Origin: Strigamia acuminata
Lineage: Eukaryota > Arthropoda > Chilopoda > Geophilomorpha > Linotaeniidae
Length of the DNA stretch: 64,000 nt
Direction of reading: 5' to 3'
Assembly (NCBI GenBank): GCA_949358305.1
Contig: OX442315.1
Coordinates: 3,286,001 to 3,350,000, forward strand
Shown: piece by piece, positions 10,473 through 20,284 of the stretch
Numbering within the stretch: position 1 is the first letter of the stretch
Layout: each line of letters opens with the position of its first letter
Made by a program: the position numbers and the translations under genes
The notes under the pieces: model-generated
Told to the model about the DNA's origin: nothing
Databases searched by the model: none
Seen by the model: the letters and a program-made list of their open reading frames with translations, nothing else

Positions 10473-10713
10473 TGTTACGTGGATTCCGGGCCTGATCAGG
10501 TTTCCACGCAACGTTATTTTATTTGGGGTTTTAGTGAGTGTGACAGGAAAGGATGAGATTGGTTTTATGTTTAAATTCAATTCAGTCTTTATTCGACCGG
10601 ACAAACAAAGTTTGTTCGATCCCTTTTAGATTCTAATACATTTACACTCAAGAAACAGTTGGAATGCTATCCGGATAAACTATCATTTTTCATTCTTATT
10701 AAATTGTACAACT
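10473..10713 (-). repeat. GypA 5' LTR, inner segment
   Basis: This is the LTR end next to the primer site; on the plus strand it begins TGTTACGTGG. GypB (10714-15031 plus its 4-bp duplication) separates it from the outer segment at 15036-15370. Confidence 0.78.
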
Positions 10714-11343
10714 TGTGGTGATTCCGAATCACCTGAAGATAAATTGATAAGATTTATCGTGTTGATGAATCCGACCGCCAGGAGCGCTACTAGAAATAGA
10801 CTAGATTGACTAGTCTCGCATTTCTGCGGATCTGAATAATCAGAATAATCTATATATGACGTCACTTCCGGTCAGTATATAAGACCGAAGCTTGACCGGA
10901 AATGACACTACAGTTACCACATTTCAGCAAGAGCACCATTTACCTCACCTTTCAGGCCGTTTCACGGATTGATCGAGGACCGGTGCCCGCTGACCATCTC
11001 AACTGTACAACAGCCACATTTATTTAGCGTAGCCAATCTACGCTAGAATAAATATTCGAACGATATTCGTTTAATTCGCACGAGAAAGCGAATTCTCGCG
11101 TGTTCATAATAACACGTGGAAATACCCTAGACAACAAACATAGACCACGCGTAGGACTAAACAATTGGATCCGCCATTGTTTAGCGGCAACTCGTATTCG
11201 CAGCCGAATCCGAGGACCAACACAGGAAACATCTTGACTTATATTTGTATTAGTAAGCGTGTTTTAATAAAGCAGTATTTGAAATATATTGTATTCCCGA
11301 GTGTATTATTTATTATCTTTAACCACAAAGTCGAATCACGACA
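10714..11343 (+). repeat. GypB 5' LTR
   Basis: A CRE (TGACGTCA, 10857-10864) is followed at once by CTTCCGGTCA. TATATAA lies at 10876-10882, flanked by the inverted pair TTCCGGTCA (10866-10874) and TGACCGGAA (10893-10901). AATAAA signals occur near 11046 and 11266. Confidence 0.93.
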
Positions 11344-11345
11344 CG

Positions 11346-11363
11346 TGGGGGTCTGTCCGGGAT
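11346..11363 (+). other. GypB primer-binding site, tRNA-Pro-like
   Basis: TGGGGGTCTGTCCGGGAT starts two bases after the LTR. It resembles the tRNA-Pro primer site TGGGGGCTCGTCCGGGAT with a few differences in the middle. The GypC site differs from it by one base. The tRNA identity is tentative. Confidence 0.6.
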
Positions 11364-11435
11364 AGATTTGCTAACCTTAAGACAATACTTTAAATAATAA
11401 CCGGGATCTTTCGATCGATCATTATATCGTAAGAA

Positions 11436-14108
11436 ATGACAAAAACTACCGCAAAGGATAGAAAAGAAGCCGAAGAAATCGAACGCCAAAAAGCGGAAGA
11501 AGCGAACCACGTGGAACCAGAAGTCGAGACTAACTCGACTAAAGTTTCAACGGAATCACCAAGTGAAAGCCTTCCCCTTGCAAGACAACTTCCGTTTACG
11601 GGAGGCGAATTCGAAGGATCAGGAAGCTCTCACGAAGAAAACGGACTAAATAAATCGTTCGAAAACCCTCGATTCGGATTGAAAAGCCCAAGACCTGTCG
11701 AAAAGGATCCCAGTGAAATGGATCTAATGACTCTTCTAAATAAAGCGGCAAACACAAGTGCCGCAATGATCAACGAGGCTGCCCGCGCAGACCAAGCAAG
11801 AACAGTCGCGTTAGAGAAGAAGAAAAACAAATTGATGGAAGATTTAGCCAGAGAGCATCGCGAGAAATTAGCTGCCATGGAACAGAGCTTGGCACAAGAA
11901 CACCAAGCTAAACAAATGGCACTGGAGCGCGAGCTGGCTCGAGAATTGCTCGCGAAGCAGAAAATAATCGAACGAGAAATGGCAAAGGACTGCCAGATCC
12001 GGCCGCCAAGCAACGGGTTAAGCCAGCATTCGGAGCCAAACTCCGTACAGAGCTCCCCAGAACGGTCTCACACAGCTAAGGAGCTGGTAGCCAAAGCAAT
12101 AGAAGTAACTCGGGTAGCTTGCGCACACGGCATCGAGATCGACCAGGACAAGGATCCCTACGCAGAGCTAAGCCGAGTAATCGACCTAGTAAATCAGAGG
12201 ACTGAAAAACGATCGGCAGATAACACGGCCAGACGCGGAGAGAAACGACGTCGGGTCGGAGCAGATCGACAACAGTCCGAGACAGGCGGCGAAGAAACTT
12301 CAGACAGCGAAAGCATCGACTCTCTGACATCTCACCTCAGTATCCGAGTCACCGGACTAGACAGTATCGTAAACGAATCGGACGAAGTCAAGAAGGAACT
12401 CTACGAGGCGTTTATACAAGATAGAAGAAATAATCAGGGTGCTGAATCATGGGCAATGAAAAACTCATTCGCAATGAAAACTGGCCAAACCAGTAATACT
12501 AACCCAAGCGACCCTAACGCCGAACTAATCAGATGTATAAATCAAAAGAACCAGATACGAAACGAAGCAGGTCGTAATAAACTAGCCATGCCGACGCTCG
12601 AGGAGATTAATGCCGTTAAAAACCACCTCGAAAAGAAACACGCCGCCGAAGCATATGCTGGGAGAGACTCCTACGTTTTTACCAAAAAAGTGGACGGAGC
12701 CCTCACGGGGACCCGACTGGACGATCTGATACCGCCCGGAACAAAGTTGAGCCGAACCTCCGCTCCAGAGAAAGCGAACCCCGATAACTCAACCATAGCG
12801 CAAGACCTCGCGAATAACCCGAACACCGCGGGATCATCAGGACAAACGTCGTTCCAACACAATCAATTCGGACTGACGGGCAACGGTACGCATTACCCAA
12901 GCCTCCCTTCCGACAATCCACGATCATCACCGCTGCTTAGTGAGACTGACTCGCTAAGCAACCAACTACGGACGATGAAAGACGAACTCCTTCGGGCCAT
13001 GGACCAAAAACTTCAACAAAGCCGTGGCCAAGAGATCGAGGAAGACGATCGAAGCGAAGTATTGTTGAAACGTTACTCCGCGGACCGATGGCTGTATTCT
13101 CGCAAGGATAACAACATCAAGTGGACGACCCTGAGACTAATTAAGTTCGACGGATCCTGGAACGCCGGCAACTTGTTTTTGGACGAAGTCGCCCTGACGA
13201 TTAATCGTTTGGGAGCGGAACCCGACGAAATGGTTTCACGCGGGATACCAGAAATGCTGATAAATCGAGCCCGAAACTGGTACGCTGATGTCCAACCCCG
13301 AAACTGGGAAGACTTCGTCATAAAGTTCCACAACCAATATGGCGAGACGAGCCAGGAAATCCAGAAAAGAGTAAGCTCTATGAAGCAAGCTCCCGGGGAA
13401 ACTCTGAGAGAGTACGTACAACGAGCCGACAGCCTGTTCCGTGAAATGGACAAACCATTTGACCAACACGCTCAGAAAGCTCTCTTCGAACAAGGACTAA
13501 ACGAAACCGCAACCAAAGTCCTACGAGAAATGAACGCTCCTAAAGGAGATAATTTCAAAGCCATCCTAGCTTTCGTCGAGAAAAAACACACCGAAGTAAA
13601 TGCTCGGTATAACGAAAATCTGACAAAAGAAGAACGAGCTCTAGGAGTGGCTCGACAGCAACGAATACAGGAGCGCAGCATAGACTCAACTAAGCTGCTC
13701 CAATCACGGAATTACCTAAACGGAAATATCGAACCACTTCTATCAAAAAGGAATAATAGCGGGTCAAACCCCATACCGCCTCCTGGGAACGCTTACCAAA
13801 CAAAGACGTCTAGTGCTGAGGATAGATCGGAAGACCATTTAGATTTGATCTCGTCTTCTTGTTACAGAGAGTACACGAAGGGACCAGTCAACCGAGAGGG
13901 AGGAAAGAGCGGTCCCTGCAACTTCTGCCGGGAGGACGGCCATTGGCGACAGGATTGTCCTGAACGAGCAAAGCAAAAAGTCAACGAAAAAGTTGCAGAG
14001 CGAGAAGAATTGCTGAAAATGCTCGGTAAAGAACAAGAGAGAATCATGAAGGAATTCACCGCTAAATTTGACAACATGGCAAAAAACTGGCGTTCGCAGG
14101 CGGAATAA
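11436..14108 (+). CDS. GypB Gag (890 aa)
   Basis: This large structural protein has no enzymatic domain. Order: acidic N-terminus; a strongly charged coiled-coil region at about residues 105-190 (repeated EHREKLAAMEQ-like heptads); a long hydrophilic linker; a retrotransposon-gag capsid region near residues 560-690 (RLIKFDGSWNAG, INRARNWYADVQ, PGETLREYVQRADS); and one CCHC knuckle, CNFCREDGHWRQDC, at 828-841. The capsid region aligns by eye with GypC gag (FDGSW, AREWYQG, MPGETIMDY). The ATG at 11436 follows AAGAA, the same context as GypC gag. The frame ends TAA without interruption, at almost twice the length of GypA gag. Confidence 0.9.
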   Translation: MTKTTAKDRKEAEEIERQKAEEANHVEPEVETNSTKVSTESPSESLPLARQLPFTGGEFEGSGSSHEENGLNKSFENPRFGLKSPRPVEKDPSEMDLMTLLNKAANTSAAMINEAARADQARTVALEKKKNKLMEDLAREHREKLAAMEQSLAQEHQAKQMALERELARELLAKQKIIEREMAKDCQIRPPSNGLSQHSEPNSVQSSPERSHTAKELVAKAIEVTRVACAHGIEIDQDKDPYAELSRVIDLVNQRTEKRSADNTARRGEKRRRVGADRQQSETGGEETSDSESIDSLTSHLSIRVTGLDSIVNESDEVKKELYEAFIQDRRNNQGAESWAMKNSFAMKTGQTSNTNPSDPNAELIRCINQKNQIRNEAGRNKLAMPTLEEINAVKNHLEKKHAAEAYAGRDSYVFTKKVDGALTGTRLDDLIPPGTKLSRTSAPEKANPDNSTIAQDLANNPNTAGSSGQTSFQHNQFGLTGNGTHYPSLPSDNPRSSPLLSETDSLSNQLRTMKDELLRAMDQKLQQSRGQEIEEDDRSEVLLKRYSADRWLYSRKDNNIKWTTLRLIKFDGSWNAGNLFLDEVALTINRLGAEPDEMVSRGIPEMLINRARNWYADVQPRNWEDFVIKFHNQYGETSQEIQKRVSSMKQAPGETLREYVQRADSLFREMDKPFDQHAQKALFEQGLNETATKVLREMNAPKGDNFKAILAFVEKKHTEVNARYNENLTKEERALGVARQQRIQERSIDSTKLLQSRNYLNGNIEPLLSKRNNSGSNPIPPPGNAYQTKTSSAEDRSEDHLDLISSSCYREYTKGPVNREGGKSGPCNFCREDGHWRQDCPERAKQKVNEKVAEREELLKMLGKEQERIMKEFTAKFDNMAKNWRSQAE
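14081..14087 (+). promoter_or_regulatory. GypB vestigial -1 frameshift heptamer
   Basis: A AAA AAC stands in the gag frame 21 bases before the gag stop codon, at the same place as the GypC heptamers. The -1 frame that follows encodes AGGIKITPSA, matching GypC AGGEEITSRPSA, the pol leader. The enzyme domains are gone. Confidence 0.7.
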
Positions 14109-14401
14109 AGATAACTCCGTCTGCGCAAATCTCGTCACCCATAGATTTCGAACTAATCAAAAAACTAATCACCAAGCTGAGAAAAAACTCAGCAGTCCAG
14201 CGATACTGGAATAACCAGTTATCCCCAAGACTAAGGCCAGTTATGTTGACCTATTTTAAAAATTTGAGTATCTCTCGTTCTCATTTTAAATTCATCACAA
14301 AAAGTTTATTCAGATGTAAATTATTTCATAAAATAAGTAGTTTTCTTGGCCAACCTGCAAACGTTGGTTTGGTCCCGATAGTTTATTCTTGGGGAGGGAC
14401 G
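14109..14401 (+). other. GypB 3' untranslated stretch with polypurine tract
   Basis: There is no gene with its own start here. After the short pol-leader remnant the sequence is AT-rich, with a purine tract GGGGAGGGACG at 14391-14401 against the 3' LTR. The -1 frame from 14087 stays open to the stop at 14495-14497. Confidence 0.7.
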
Positions 14402-15031
14402 TGTGGTGATTCCGAATCACCTGAAGATAAATTGATAAGATTTATCGTGTTGATGAATCCGACCGCCAGGAGCGCTACTAGAAATAGACTAGATTGACTA
14501 GTCTCGCATTTCTGCGGATCTGAATAATCAGAATAATCTATATATGACGTCACTTCCGGTCAGTATATAAGACCGAAGCTTGACCGGAAATGACACTACA
14601 GTTACCACATTTCAGCAAGAGCACCATTTACCTCACCTTTCAGGCCGTTTCACGGATTGATCGAGGACCGGTGCCCGCTGACCATCTCAACTGTACAACA
14701 GCCACATTTATTTAGCGTAGCCAATCTACGCTAGAATAAATATTCGAACGATATTCGTTTAATTCGCACGAGAAAGCGAATTCTCGCGTGTTCATAATAA
14801 CACGTGGAAATACCCTAGACAACAAACATAGACCACGCGTAGGACTAAACAATTGGATCCGCCATTGTTTAGCGGCAACTCGTATTCGCAGCCGAATCCG
14901 AGGACCAACACAGGAAACATCTTGACTTATATTTGTATTAGTAAGCGTGTTTTAATAAAGCAGTATTTGAAATATATTGTATTCCCGAGTGTATTATTTA
15001 TTATCTTTAACCACAAAGTCGAATCACGACA
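14402..15031 (+). repeat. GypB 3' LTR
   Basis: This is the second 630-bp copy, with the same CRE, CTTCCGG, TATA and AATAAA layout shifted by 3688 bp. It is followed by the duplicate AACT. Confidence 0.93.
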
Positions 15032-15035
15032 AACT

Positions 15036-15370
15036 TTTATAAATTGGGTTATTAAACAACTGTGTGATAATCTAAATCGTGTTTAACTGTTGCAGTTTAT
15101 AGTCGGCAGCCGCTCTCTTTATTGAGGCGACATTAGACTCTCTAGATTCTGAAAAGCAAAGTGATTAGAGACCTGTCTTAGTGCGGGCTCCGTATTTATA
15201 GCAAATCTGCCATAAACCCCATAATTGAATTGATCGGTCCATCACATGGCGATGACGGTGTCCAACCGTCCGCGCCATCTGTGGCCGAAATTTAGCAACA
15301 TTTAAGTAATAATAGTTCGAATTACGTGCTACGAATCGCGCATTAATTGGCACGGTTCGTACACGTGACA
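15036..15370 (-). repeat. GypA 5' LTR, outer segment
   Basis: On the minus strand this LTR begins TGTCACGTGT, matching as an inverted end the ACGTAACA that closes the inner segment at 10473. It holds TATAAATA at 15200-15193 and AATAAA at 15123-15118. Joined to 10473-10713 the LTR is about 576 bp. The partner LTR is outside the window, so the outer boundary is inferred from the terminal inverted bases. Confidence 0.72.
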
Positions 15371-15756
15371 GTATGAAGAAGAAGCGAACACAGCAGTTCT
15401 CTATTCATTTATCCATTGCATAAAATATTTTATTATGTGATTCTGCAATTTTATGTCACTAACCAATTTTCAATGTACAGAAACACGTTAAGAACTTAAC
15501 TCATATTCTTCTTTCATTAACTGTGTACATTTCCGAATTGTTTTAGACTGTAATTTGAAAGGATGTAATAATACTGCAATATGTTGGTATTTTAACTTAT
15601 GCATTGCTAAAAAATGTGATTTACACCTATCGTTAAAAATTCTTGCTTTAGCTTATGTCACAATAAAAAGTTAAGAAATCTTGATTACTATCTGTCTTCC
15701 TTTCTCATTCTCTTTTTTCACAGATGCAAGAGTGTCGTAGGTCTGAAATATGCATA
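15371..15756. other. Intergenic, no gene seen
   Basis: AT-rich sequence between the GypA LTR and the tRNA gene. I see no ORF, repeat or element end that I can support. Confidence 0.5.
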
Positions 15757-15870
15757 GTCAGGATGGCCGAGCGGTCTAAGGCGCCAGACTCAAGTTTGCT
15801 TGCCAACCAGGTTGGTCATGTGATTTCTGGTCCACGATTGTGGGCGTGGGTTCAAATTTCACTTCTGACA
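15757..15870 (+). tRNA. tRNA-Leu(CAA) with a 30-nt intron
   Basis: The 5' half GTCAGGATGGCCGAGCGG is a typical A-box and D-arm for animal tRNA-Leu. The anticodon stem pairs CCAGA with TCTGG around the loop CTCAAGT, giving anticodon CAA at 15791-15793. The intron is 15795-15824, directly after position 37, where tRNA-Leu(CAA) genes usually carry one. The variable arm is long, the B-box is GGTTCAAATTT, and the acceptor closes GTCAGGA with TTCTGAC. A T-rich terminator follows at about 15876. The T-stem (GTGGG with TTCAC) depends on two G-U pairs, so slight decay is possible. Confidence 0.88.
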
Positions 15871-17023
15871 ATATATTTTATTTTTATTTTTACTATTTAT
15901 TTATTTTTTATTTAACATTCAGCCGTCGAGTTGATAATTCGGTTAAATTATACAACTTTTAATTTGTTTTGTGTTTTAAATTTATCGTCATATGCAAATT
16001 TTCTAAGTTTTTAACGACCTATGACCTCATATCCATGTGAGAAATTGTTTAACTCTCCATTAGGCCACTAAATGGCGCTACAGTCAAACAAAACAAACCG
16101 AAACAAACCCACTTTGTAATTCGATCAAATTACTCAGTGCAACCTTGGAGGATTCCCAAATGTATCGGCCGGCATTCCTGGACTTTTTCCGAATTTGTAA
16201 CCATAAATTGGTTAATTTTCGAAATAGTTTTGTTTTAATTAATTTTATTCTCGCCACCAGAGGTACTTGTAGGATTGGAAGCAAGATGGCGGTATAAGAT
16301 GTTCGTTGCGCTTAGCTCGACAGTTGTGGTTCTTGGACTTTGATAATGATAATAAGGTTAGTGGACCATACGTTTTTTAAATTTAAAAATGATCCTCTTT
16401 TGCTCCAAAATAAATTGTCATTTATGAATTCGCAAATTTCAGACATTTTTGACAATTGCTGAAAAATATCAAATTTCAATTTTTTTTCTTTATGTTATTT
16501 ATTGCTCAGGGTGACATGTCCTATGGTATTCATCCAAGTTGAGATCATGATATATTCATTTTATTTTCTTCGTATGATCTACAATACAATTGTGATAGAG
16601 CAAGACAATTAAACAGATGATTACACTGTTAAGTTTACACAGCTGTTTGCGAGCACAGAATTAAAACTAACCTATGGTAGCATGTTGAATAAAGATATTT
16701 TTGTTCTGTAATGGACCTAAAATAGAACTACATCGTACAATGTTGAAATCCCACACCGTGCATTAAATGTGTAGATTAATGTTACATAACTTCCTAATGT
16801 GTTTCTATACATTGAAAACAGATTGGTGAGATAAAGTTGAACTATTTCCTGAAACAATAGTCTTATACTCATATATTTCAGGTATATATTTCATATTTTA
16901 TATTTTGTATTTTATATTTTTTTGTATTTTATATTTTATATTTTGTATTTTATATTTTTTTGTATTTTATATTTTATATTTTGTATTTTATATTTCATAT
17001 TTTATATTTTATATTCGTCTATT
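15871..17023. other. Intergenic, with AT-rich minisatellite and distal end of the segmental duplication
   Basis: No gene seen. From about 16767 short stretches match sequence downstream of gene C near 41810 (for example TTAATGTTACATAACTT), so the duplication that made genes A and C reaches here. From 16888 to about 17022 there is a tandem array of TATTTTATATTTTGTATTTT-like units with a period of roughly 45 bp. Confidence 0.6.
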
Positions 17024-20000
17024 TTATTTCTTTTGTGGTATTCTTTGTTGTTTGTATTTGTGGAATAGCAAAATGTCGTGTAAAAATTCCATAACCGACA
17101 CACCAAGAATAAAAGATACGGTAGAACCCACATCACAAAGAAGTTTGACAAAGGGGAATGACAACTTTTCCTCAATAACTTCTTGCAAATTATGAAAAAC
17201 TTTAACAATTACTAAATATGTGCCTAACTGGGAATCCGCCAACACATTAAAGTCAAGATTGTAGATTGAAACGACACAAGGTTTGGTGCAATTGCAGTCG
17301 CTTGTCGGATCGGTTTTCAGCATGATAGAAAGGTATTGTGATTTGACCAGTTTGGCTGATTCTGCATTTGGACACATTTCCAAAGATGAATTCATAAAAG
17401 GCAATCTAAAAAGACAACATCTTTTTTTCTCAACGGATGACGGCATTTAGGAAGATAGGACCAGCTCCAGAATAATTGCTTTCACTTGATCCACCAGATG
17501 GAGCAAAAATTCATTGATTTTTTAAGACATCACTCATGTGGTGTCACAAATAAGCCATAAATCTTTATTTTTTGATGTGTGTAAAGTAAAATAAACTTTT
17601 CCGGAACTGGCAAGAAAAGATTTGTAAGTAACTGCATACTTGCAAGAAAATTGGGCCGCCATTTTTTTATCTAAGCAGTTTTGGACACATTGCAAGTGTT
17701 CTGTTCTTCCAACACATCGACTGTTTGGTGTATTTGTTCTGACTAACTGCAAAAATGAGCAACCATTAGACATATTATTCGTAGTTTGCAATGTCATATA
17801 CTTTTTGCATTGTGTAGAGAAGTGTATACATTCCAGTTTCTTGCATGTGTAGATATGTTTTCAAATCGAATTCGTTGCCAGGAAATATTTGAAATATCTT
17901 TTTCAAAGGCAAAATGAATTAATAATAAAATAAATTTTAAAAATTTTTATTTTTTAACTTTTGCTTTCATTAGACAGTTGCCAAACTTTGGTAAAATGGC
18001 TACCATATAACCAGAAAAAGATGGAAAATATTTAGTAATTCCTGAAAAAAAAATACTTAATTTTATTGAAAACAACTTTATTATATTGCCATTATAAATA
18101 CTTATAAGTGTTCTTACCCGGATTAAATTTTGTACAGAAACCGAAAACCATTGAAAAAGGTTCAGTAGTTACTGGAACTGGAATATTTTTAGCAAAATCC
18201 TACAGATAATAAATTAGACATTAACCATATTAAACATATTAAACATATTAAAGGTTCCATAATTTTACCAATTCTGGCACAATCATAAATTTTAGACCCT
18301 TTGCAGATGATGACCACAATTGATCAAAAGACATTTCAGCATTCACCATATTTAGCATATCAAAATCATCCACACAACCAGAGATGTTATTCAGCTTCAT
18401 ATACTTCTGCTTTTGATACACCAGTTTACTACTGTCCAAGCATAAAACTACCGATGGAAGTTCAATGTTTTCAATTCCCACCATTCTTACAGATATGGTT
18501 TTCGGATAAGACAAGTAATACACAAAGGGATCGTAAATCTTAAAACCGCAGACAAAAGTTAGAAGTATTGTGAGAAAAATCCACAAATACTTTCTCTTGT
18601 AGTTTTGTTTGGTCAAAATGTACTTCAAACCAGTTAGTTGGAAACTATCAAGCAAATGTTCTTCGTTTTCATCCACATATTTCTTAAGACATTTCTTAGC
18701 TCTGCATTCTAGTACAGAAAACTGATGTGATTTCTGCTTGGATCTCTTCACATTGTGAATAATCAGAGTAATTAGAATAATGATTATTTCAGCAATCATG
18801 AGACAAGACACTCCGAGAGTGAGTCCCATGTTTCCTCCTAAATCGCAGAAGAGCGCAATCAAATCGTAAACTGCAACTTCTTTTGCGATTCTTATGGAAT
18901 CCATCACTTTGACTCTCACAGTCGATCCTGATTCTTCCTCAACGATTAAACTATTCGAAATAATTTGATGTTTGCAAGATGTGGTGCACTTGCAAGTATT
19001 TGAATCATTGCTGGCTTTCCAAAGTCCCAAGTAAGCTGTTCTGGCTTCTGTGTACATCAAATCGTAATCTTGTTGGCACTCTGGCAAATGCTCAAAGTTT
19101 CGCATAAATGGCAACCTAAGCAGAAGAAAAAATTAACTTTATGTTTTACTGCTAGTCTTTAAATATATCTTGATCATACAAACCTGCAATCCACATTTCT
19201 TTTTTGTATTTGCTGCCTTATGCACTTTTCTTCGCACATTTCAAAATCTGCGATTGAACTGCATACGTGTTTGGATCTGTTCAGGAATTCGTACTACAAC
19301 ACAATAAAATGATCAGATTGATTACACAACGTCTACAGTTCTTAAATAATTATAATCACTTTTTGAATAGACGCAATACTTAGTGCTGTACGTTTAGATG
19401 GCAAGGGAAGTCTCCAATGAAGTGTGAAATTTTCGTTATCTGCTAATATAAACTACTCCATAGAGAAATTAAAATACTCTGAGAATAAAGACGACTTTTT
19501 GTGCCTATTACACTTACAGCAATCTCTGGATTTAAACATCTGTTTCCAAGCTTAGATTTATCAAATTTAAACACTAATTGATTTTTTGGATTTGACAGTC
19601 GAACTCGTTGACCTGTCGACAAAAGTGAACATCACTGATAATTCCAAAAAAAACCAATTGTATTTTCTCACCAAGTGTCAAAACAATGCACAATCCAATA
19701 GGAGAGAATGCATGTTTTACTTTATATTTTAGATTTACCGATTTATCCTAATAGAAGAGAAATGTAATTTCAGTTTATTAAGAAACAGATCTAGCATTTA
19801 CTTGTAGAGTTTGGATGCTGTCAACAATGTGACTTGTGTTAAACATGGACCAAAATTTCATTGCGCTCACGTTGCATCCACGACTGTACATAAACAGAGG
19901 ATCTACGCAACCCAAAGACCCATCTTTTGAACTCACACCATTACTAGTATCAGTCTTTAAGGCATATTCTGTTAATTCGGGAGTGGAGGTTGTGCACAAC

Positions 20001-20284
20001 ACAACAGTGGGAAACTGAACGATGTTGTCTACTTGCGTGTATATGTTGACCACCGATGGTTCAGACATGTAGTAGGCTAATCGGTCGTACGTCAATGCAG
20101 TGCAGAGAAGTAGGCTCACTGTCAGAGTGGCGCCCCACAAGATGCGCACAAGCCAATTGGATTTCCCGTCGTTTATCTTCGCCATGATACTCAAGAAAGC
20201 ATCGTCACTATTTCTAGATAAATTGTGGTTTCGCACCAATTGAAGGACTCTCTTGCGAAAACGAGGTTTAAGTTTGCAAACCAT
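17024..20284 (-). CDS. DEG/ENaC gene A: two channel subunits fused in tandem (817 aa, 11 exons)
   Basis: Proposed exons (minus): 20284-19802, 19747-19672, 19612-19518, 19452-19360, 19293-19184, 19115-18269, 18199-18118, 18041-17959, 17897-17802, 17746-17640, 17405-17024. All introns are GT-AG. The total is 2454 nt, exactly 818 codons. The family is sodium-permeable plasma-membrane channels (degenerin/ENaC/pickpocket). Unit 1: TM1 at residues 45-67, FPTVVLC just after it, GLCIVLTLGQ, a Cys-rich ectodomain, and TM2 at 377-405 with the selectivity-filter type GVS at 387-389. A cytosolic linker of about 55 residues leads to unit 2: TM1 at about 462-480, LPSVVLC, GFCTKFN, FPGNEFDL, CxC pairs, and TM2 near 782-806 with GVS at 792-794. 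Exon 6 spans TM2 of unit 1 through TM1 of unit 2 without a stop. The weakest splice site is the exon 8 donor (GTTAAA). Gene C is a paralogue with the same structure. Confidence 0.82.

Larger units (their letters stand above)
10714..15031 (+). mobile_element. GypB: non-autonomous gag-only Ty3/gypsy element
   Basis: LTRs of 630 bp (10714-11343 and 14402-15031) begin TGTGGTG and end CGACA. A 4-bp duplication, AACT, is at 10710-10713 and 15032-15035. The interior holds a primer site, one large gag ORF and a polypurine tract, but no protease, RT, RNase H or integrase. The gag resembles GypC gag and the primer sites are nearly the same, so this is a pol-deleted relative that must borrow enzymes in trans. 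It is inserted in the GypA 5' LTR. I noticed no difference between its LTRs, so it is young. Confidence 0.92.
1..15370 (-). mobile_element. GypA: Ty3/gypsy LTR retrotransposon, 3' end outside window, with two nested insertions
   Basis: On the minus strand the order is 5' LTR (15370-15036 then 10713-10473), tRNA-Ala type primer site, leader, gag, a -1 frameshift site, and pol running protease, RT, RNase H, integrase. Pol is broken by a copia element at 375-5118, and the 5' LTR is broken by GypB at 10714-15031. Gag and pol have no other breaks that I can see, so the element was probably intact when the younger elements landed. The 3' LTR, polypurine tract and target duplication are left of the window. 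The family call rests on the RT-RNase H-integrase order and the YLDD box. Confidence 0.92.

Noticed and set aside
10225-10629. 134-aa plus-strand ORF
   Set aside because: It lies across the GypA leader, primer site and LTR on the non-coding strand. The composition is AT-rich and there is no domain.
14243-14497. Apparent 84-aa ORF in the GypB 3' region
   Set aside because: It is the end of the -1 frame that follows the gag slip site and runs into the LTR. It is not supported as an independent gene.
16905-17195. Tyr/Phe/Ile-rich plus-strand ORF
   Set aside because: It is generated by the AT minisatellite and antisense to exon 11 of gene A.
19380-19442. Alternative exon 4 of gene A starting after the TTAG at 19443
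   Set aside because: That choice gives the wrong frame and ends at an in-frame stop. The acceptor at 19453 keeps frame with exons 3 and 5 and matches gene C.
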